Shown here: piece after piece, positions 58,794 to 64,000 of the stretch
Layout of the letters: every line of letters starts with the position of its first letter
Numbering within the stretch: position 1 is the stretch's first letter
DNA from: Trichuris trichiura
Lineage: Eukaryota; Nematoda; Enoplea; Trichinellida; Trichuridae
Length of the DNA stretch: 64,000 nt
Reading direction: 5' to 3'
Assembly: GCA_037903355.1 (NCBI GenBank)
Contig: JBAJFE010000004.1
Location: 1,054,001-1,118,000, forward strand
Notes under the pieces: model-generated
Seen by the model: the letters and a program-made list of their open reading frames with translations, nothing else
Databases searched by the model: none
What the model was told of the DNA's origin: nothing
Position numbers and translations under genes: made by a program

Positions 58794-59894
58794 TCATAAC
58801 AAAGGAAACTCAGCCGATTCCAACGTTGCCGACTCGCTGAGCTCTTCCCCATTTGCATCATTATTACTATTATTATTCTGCGGTAAATCTGGTATCTTAT
58901 GCTGACGACGACAAGCGGAAAACCAATGACTTATGTCAGCCGTAGTCAATCCCGTTTCTTCCGCCAAAAAATTCATCTCCTCTATTGTTGGATAAGCGTT
59001 GGCCGAATATGCTAAGCGTAGACGTTCCGCGGATGAATCATCCAAATTTGGATACTTCGATAAGGGCACATCCATAGCTTCGTTCGATAAGACAAGCATG
59101 TTTTCCTCCCCGTCACCGTTCTTCTTCTTAGCAGAGTCAACAGAAACCGCCATATTCTTGATTGCGTGCGTCCGCTCCGCCTCGTCTAACCATTTTTGAA
59201 GTCTGTGCTTCATCTGATGAAGTCGACTTGGACTAAAATGCAAATGTTCGAACTTGGCAATCGAAGGTTGCGTATATTCAATGTCCCGATATTCCTCGGC
59301 CAAAGCAGCTGCTACATCCTTCTGCGTGTAGCCAAGTTCAAATCGACGACGCCTGAAGTATTCGGCAAAAAGTTTCATATCGCTAAGCTGGGCAGACGTC
59401 GTCTGTTTGTCAGAAAGAAGAGAGAAGTCTGTAGGCACCCTTTCTTTAGCCACCGCGGATGACGTACCATCGGAGAGCAAAGCGTAACGATTTCTGCTCT
59501 TTGTTGACCTCTTTGCGCTAGCAGTGGAATGGACAGGCGAACATATAGTCGCTTGGCCTCTTAAGTTACTGTTGCAATTATTGAACCTTGGTCGAGCGCC
59601 TGGATGACTAAATAACGGAAATTTCGTATGGTCAGCCTGCTTGCATCTGCATGCCGAGTCGCGGCATGAAATCAAAATATCGCCACCCGGAGAGTGAACG
59701 AACACAGGCATGGCCATACCGTCGTTGTGATCCCTTTTTTGCAAACGTTTATTAACTATCGAAGTGATAACGGAATCCAGATTTCGTCGGCGCTTCCAGG
59801 AAACGTTGGCAACAACTGTCTCCATTGCACCAGGCTGCGAAGACTCGGTGGCTGCCCCAGGGTTTACTTCATTCGTTATAGCTTCATTTTCCAT
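58794..59894 (-). CDS. POU-domain protein with aberrant homeodomain
   Basis: A single open frame of 366 aa from ATG 59894 (MENEAITNEV) to TGA 58794. A POU-specific domain is clear around residues 175-245: LFAEYFRRRRFELGYTQKDV, then AALAEEYRDIEYTQPSIAKF (Gln and Ser of the DNA-reading helix kept), then MKHRLQKWLDEAE. The homeodomain region follows about 50 residues later: SSAERLRLAYSANAYPTIEE, MNFLAEETGLTTADISHWFS, ACRRQHK. Helix 3 reads WFSACRRQ where family members have WF(C/S/Q)NRRQ, so the base-contacting Asn51 is Ala and Arg52 is Cys; the basic N-terminal arm (RKKRTS type) is also weak (AKKKNGDGEE). It is a nuclear transcription factor by family, with DNA binding probably resting on the POU-specific half. 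The upstream acceptor-like TTTTTTTTAG near 59928 leaves open a 5' non-coding or coding exon. No POU class can be assigned with confidence. Confidence 0.8.
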   Translation of the reverse strand: MENEAITNEVNPGAATESSQPGAMETVVANVSWKRRRNLDSVITSIVNKRLQKRDHNDGMAMPVFVHSPGGDILISCRDSACRCKQADHTKFPLFSHPGARPRFNNCNSNLRGQATICSPVHSTASAKRSTKSRNRYALLSDGTSSAVAKERVPTDFSLLSDKQTTSAQLSDMKLFAEYFRRRRFELGYTQKDVAAALAEEYRDIEYTQPSIAKFEHLHFSPSRLHQMKHRLQKWLDEAERTHAIKNMAVSVDSAKKKNGDGEENMLVLSNEAMDVPLSKYPNLDDSSAERLRLAYSANAYPTIEEMNFLAEETGLTTADISHWFSACRRQHKIPDLPQNNNSNNDANGEELSESATLESAEFPLL

Positions 59895-60030
59895 CGTTGG
59901 GTTGCACAAGCTGGCCAAGCTAAATCTAAAAAAAAGAAAATAAAAGCAGACAGGAAAAGGCTGCGCTTAGAATATGCGTTTTTACGCAAATTTAAACTGG
60001 CAAAAGGATAAGGAAAGATAAGGCGCTCTC

Positions 60031-60862
60031 GTGCGAATACAGCATTGCAAACAGAGTTTTTTAAAAATCTTTAGAAAGCAAAGGCCCCAGAACTCTGTTA
60101 ACAAATGGGAATCATGCTTCATAGGTAAACCTGTCAAACGGCTGCCGTTGGTTAACTTCCAAAATCAACTGTTTCCTTGGCAGCCAATTCAACCGAAGAA
60201 ATCGTTGCCAATGCGGACAGCACCTTGTAATTCGGTCAAGCCTGACATTTACTCATCGGATGAACAGCCACTTCAGAGGAAACTGGATCCCAGTGGAAAT
60301 AGCTAGTCGCCTCCAAACGCTGACCCTATTAACCAGCCGACCGGCGGGATACAACGAGGTCAAAGCGAATGAACGCATGGCATTTACGAGATACTGTGAA
60401 TGCGGTTAGCTCTATAAGTTGGACGTATTTACGGCCAAAACCGAAGAAATAATGTTCAATCTTTTCTTTACAAATCAGGTTAACAGTTCAAGTTCCTATC
60501 AACGCCAAAAAAAATAGCCTAGCGAAGTAACATTAAAGCGGATATACGACGTCCAATGAGCAACTATAGTGGCAAAGGCTGGATGCCAATAGAAGAACGC
60601 CCAAATAAGGTATTCTCGTAAACCGAACGCTGTGCGTCATCGCGCAAGCAGTCGGCAAAGCGATAAAAGTAACGAAGCTAATATCCGCCCCCGAGGCTCT
60701 TGCAGAAGCAATTCGCGGATATATCGAACAGTTACTAACGTTTCAACAAAAACGTACGTGAAGTCTTACCAAAAAGCGGAAGAGGCCACCGGGATTCTCA
60801 CCACCGAACTCGCTTTGCCTATAAACGCTCCTTCTACAAGGTACTGGAGTAATATACTGTAG
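60031..60862 (+). CDS. Possible gene of unknown function
   Basis: Open frames at 60031-60306 and 60632-60862 (+) are hydrophilic and rich in Ser, Asn, Pro and Lys, with a possible exon between (60330-60410, NEVKANERMAFTRYCEC, followed by GT). They resemble no family I know. The second ends SYQKAEEATGILTTELAL and STRYWSNIL*. The position upstream of the POU gene on the other strand would make it divergent from it. It could equally be non-coding. Confidence 0.25.
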
Positions 60863-63800
60863 GATGCAGCTTAAATTTGATTTTCAGGAGCTTACAAATC
60901 TGCGCCTCTTTTCCGACTACTGCTTTTCACCGTGGCCGCGATATCCTTCTAAAAAATACTTTAATACTCCAAATTGAGTTTAACCCAAACGATTAAACTT
61001 AAAAAGTAAATGCCCTCCTGCTGCTTGTAAAAAAACAACCGGTTCGCTACGATTGAATGACCGGCGTTATTGAACTGCAAACTCCTATCGTATTGTGTAC
61101 TACAGCTTTCGCGATTGGGTAATGTCGGGAGTGTACATTTTTGCCGCTGTACGCGTTAAGGCTTTCCCAACAGGAAGATGCCATTAAGAAAACTGGTTGC
61201 AAATCGGACTGTCATAACGAAGCCAGTTTGCAACGTGTGTTGTCAAGAAACTTTTAAACGTTTGCAACTTGCGTAGATTAATCATAATTTAAAAGTGTCT
61301 TTTTCTCATTGAACAAATTATACTTAGCCGCCATGCATTACTCGGCTACGTGTAGTGGAGCAAAATTTGGAAAAATAACTAGCGGATATCCCATAGCATT
61401 GGGAATTGGCGCTGCTACTTTCTTGTATTTTGTTTATAATTAAGGCAGACTAAGGTGACGCATTACTGAATCAAATATTGAATGCGTAATACGATCATAC
61501 ATTCCCAATTCCAATGCCTATGAAGTCGCAATGAAATAATGGGCTTATTTACATAAAAAATTCTTGCTTTTAACAATTGGATTCTTTCATGGAAACTACG
61601 GGAAAACAGATCATATATGATTAATAGTATGCTCGTTTTGCAACAAGCAACGACCAGTTTCGCTCTCGCATCTTGTGCACGGTAGAATTTTAATTTTCGA
61701 ACTTTACTGCCCAATCTGGACATGTTTGCCGCATGGAAAGTCTTTACTTTCATTAAACGAACTTACTAGGCATGTCAATTTGCATTTTAATAAACTAGCG
61801 TTGTTGCAATTGTGACTTTCCTTAAAACTGGGTTACCGAGCAAAATTACCCACTTTATTCGTTTGGGAAGAAACAAAAAGACGTAAAGCTTCTGCATTTC
61901 TTTAATTATGATTAAGAAGATGCTTTCAGGCTGAAGAGGTGATAGCTGTCAGCGTTAACACTCGTTTGTTACGGCTATCTTAAAAAGTTGAATTACGTTG
62001 CAGTAAGCAGCAAGGTGCCGTGCCTTTTTTTAAAACCTTGATTTAATTTAAAGATTTGAACGGTGTTACAGTAAGTGTAAGTGCGTTTTTTAAAAGTAAA
62101 CTTGCATTAAGCCTCAACTGCGCGATTCGAAATGAGCTGCAATGATTGTTTACGTGGTTTACCCATCGAATGTTAAAAATTTGCCTAACGCACGCGCTTA
62201 CCAAAGCGTAATGAAAGTAATAAGTTTGCCGTTGGAATTTTCCGCAGTGATGCAACCACCCAAAGATTTCAGTAAGTTATTTCCTTCAAACACATTTTGC
62301 TATTTTTTGAAGCTAATTTCCCCACATTAGTTTTGCTGACCAGGTCTATAATCAACAAAAAACAAAACTGATCTAGCAGTTGTAGGCTTAGACAATAAAA
62401 GCCATTTTAGAAAAAAAACAAAAGTTTACCCCGCCGGGATGAGTGTCCCCATATTTGAGCAATTCCATTTCCTCGTAAGGCAACAGAAAAAGGCTTGACT
62501 CAGCTATGAATACGTTTAATCAGTATTTCTTAATAAAAGGAGCTGAAACCATATTGCTAAACGAACATTCGTTACATCAGTATGCTTACATGTGTAGTTT
62601 GAGGGCCTCAAAAACAATAGCAAAATTAACGCTGATTTTGCTCATTAGAATAAACAAGTTTTTTGTCATAAAAGCTGACCCATTCAGCCCACCTTCCGGA
62701 AGCTTACATGGTAAGTTTCTTATACCAGTGAGCTCCCTTATTAAGCACTTCGATTATTCACATTAGATATGATGTCATAACTGAGCAACGTCGCATGTAG
62801 CACTTACCCGAAGTAGATATTTGCATATGTAAATGAAATTTCGCATGAACGCAAGCTTTCTTACAACCTTTGATAAGCGTTGATAAAATATTAAAGGAAA
62901 ACATTTTGTCTAAAGCTTTCAGAACATTTCCGAACTCGTCATTTGCGGAAAACTGCAGAAATGATTTTTTAAAAAAATTATAATAACAGCCTTTACGCAT
63001 TCCGCGGGTCAGTTCGCGTTGAACTAAGAATTTTTCCCACGTATCTATTATCTTTCTTGACGGCAGCTTTTCCTCCACAAGGAGCAACATTCTGCAAGCG
63101 TTAAACAAGAACGTAACGAACAAATGGAAGGACAATTGCTTATATAGACAAAAGAGTAAAATATGCTTTTCTTTATAGTTACAGAAATTTTGCTTTATAC
63201 TTTACTTGAAAAGCTTTACTGTCGTTACTTAAGGCATGATTGCCATAAACAATTGAAAAAGGGATGGACAGTCATCGATGACGCTCTCGTACAATCTGTA
63301 CAGACTGTAACGTCGTTTCTGCTCTCCTAACAACGAAGTCAGAACTAGGCACCCCATTGCTATCATTCAACGTTGGCCTGGCATAATGAATATCAAGATG
63401 CAATTTAAGCTCTTTCTTTGGAAAAAAACAGTGGAAACCACATAATGATAAACTGCCACATTATTCTTCGTAAGTAAATTGAAGGTTCGCATAAGATAAC
63501 GTTTCGCAATGCAAAGAACGCATTGGTAGTTCAAAATCAGCGCGGGCAAAATAAGAAGCAGAATGACGACTCTTCTAAGCCCATACTTTTCGCTATGCCA
63601 AGACATGAACCAAAGACAACACGTACGCTTCGTAACTATGACGATAAAAAAAATTTTAAAAAGTAATTGTCGTAGAAGATTACCTTAAACTGGTTTATAC
63701 AATAGAAATGATAAAAATTTTAAAAAAACAAAGAATGGCATCCGAATCCGTCAGGCTGGCAATAAAACACCTACGCACGTTATTTCGTGTATACGATAAA

Positions 63801-64000
63801 GTTAAACAGAATGAATGAAACCTGCTTAATGTATTGATATTTATTGGTGTCAATTAAAAGAGTTCGTAAGTTGAAGTGTGAAAGCAATAAGGCATACAAA
63901 GTTTGCGTAATATTAGTATTTCAACGAAGCAGCATCAGTTCTTCATAAAAACGTGAAGATGCATTTAAAACTGCGCAGCTGTGAAACGATGTCGCGAAAG
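60863..64000. other. Right end: mostly unassigned sequence
   Basis: AT-rich DNA with scattered short frames. The only segment with coding character is on the minus strand at about 63097-62850. Frames at 61463-61753, 62142-62330, 62506-62766 and 63367-63606 do not match known families and lack clear splice partners. Confidence 0.5.
62850..63097 (-). CDS. Candidate exon pair of an unidentified gene
   Basis: After an acceptor (GCTTGCAG at about 63098-63105) the frame reads MLLLVEEKLPSRKIIDTWEK then FLVQRELTRGM, up to a donor (GTAAAG at about 62992). After a 45-bp intron ending TTTCTGCAG it continues FSANDEFGNVLKALDKMFSF then NILSTLIKG. The amphipathic helical pattern and good splice signals favour a real gene whose other exons I cannot place. 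The family is unknown. Confidence 0.35.

Noticed and set aside
1..64000. tRNA or rRNA genes
   Set aside because: I looked for B-box-like GGTTCGA motifs; those noticed fall in cubilin or other coding exons and do not fold as cloverleafs by eye. A covariance-model scan would be needed to exclude them.

Overview
This is animal nuclear DNA: multi-exon genes with short GT-AG introns (many 45-60 bp, acceptors of the TTTTCAG/TTTTTAG type), high AT content, and recognisable metazoan proteins on both strands. The compact introns and acceptor style suggest a nematode, perhaps a clade I worm such as a whipworm or Trichinella relative. That placement is inference. I see no bacterial, phage or CRISPR features.

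Left third (1-21,112): uridine phosphorylase homolog (+, cut by the left edge, with several catalytic residues replaced), DCAF6/NRIP-type WD40 protein (-), CCDC28-like coiled-coil protein (+), CDK5RAP3 (-) head to head with LRRC47 (+), then a 3.7 kb repeat-rich gap and a divergent Tudor-like gene (-).

Middle (23,570-41,827): one 18 kb gene for cubilin, with signal peptide, N-terminal coiled-coil region, 8 EGF-like modules and 27 CUB domains, the same layout as vertebrate cubilin. Nearly every CUB starts just after an intron in phase 1.

Right third: extracellular Cu/Zn superoxide dismutase (+) convergent with integrin-linked (pseudo)kinase (-), protein phosphatase methylesterase PPME1 (-) divergent from the intronless complex I assembly factor NDUFAF7 (+) across about 130 bp, a TFAM/HMG-5-like two-HMG-box mitochondrial DNA packaging protein (+), and an apparently intronless POU protein (-) with an aberrant homeodomain. 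The last 4 kb holds only weak gene candidates.

The genes are ordinary housekeeping or structural loci with no evident operon logic. The less expected content is in the non-coding DNA. Two copies (12,511-14,108 and 56,031-58,060) of a 1.5-1.6 kb element are inverted repeats over essentially their whole length; one sits inside an LRRC47 intron, and the other carries a nested pogo-like insertion whose empty site is visible in the first copy. Smaller foldback elements lie at 3,925-4,132 and 42,241-42,621, a dispersed hairpin MITE-like family occurs at four places, and a direct duplication lies at about 17.5-19.4 kb. Splice sites quoted were read by eye; those marked approximate were not resolved.
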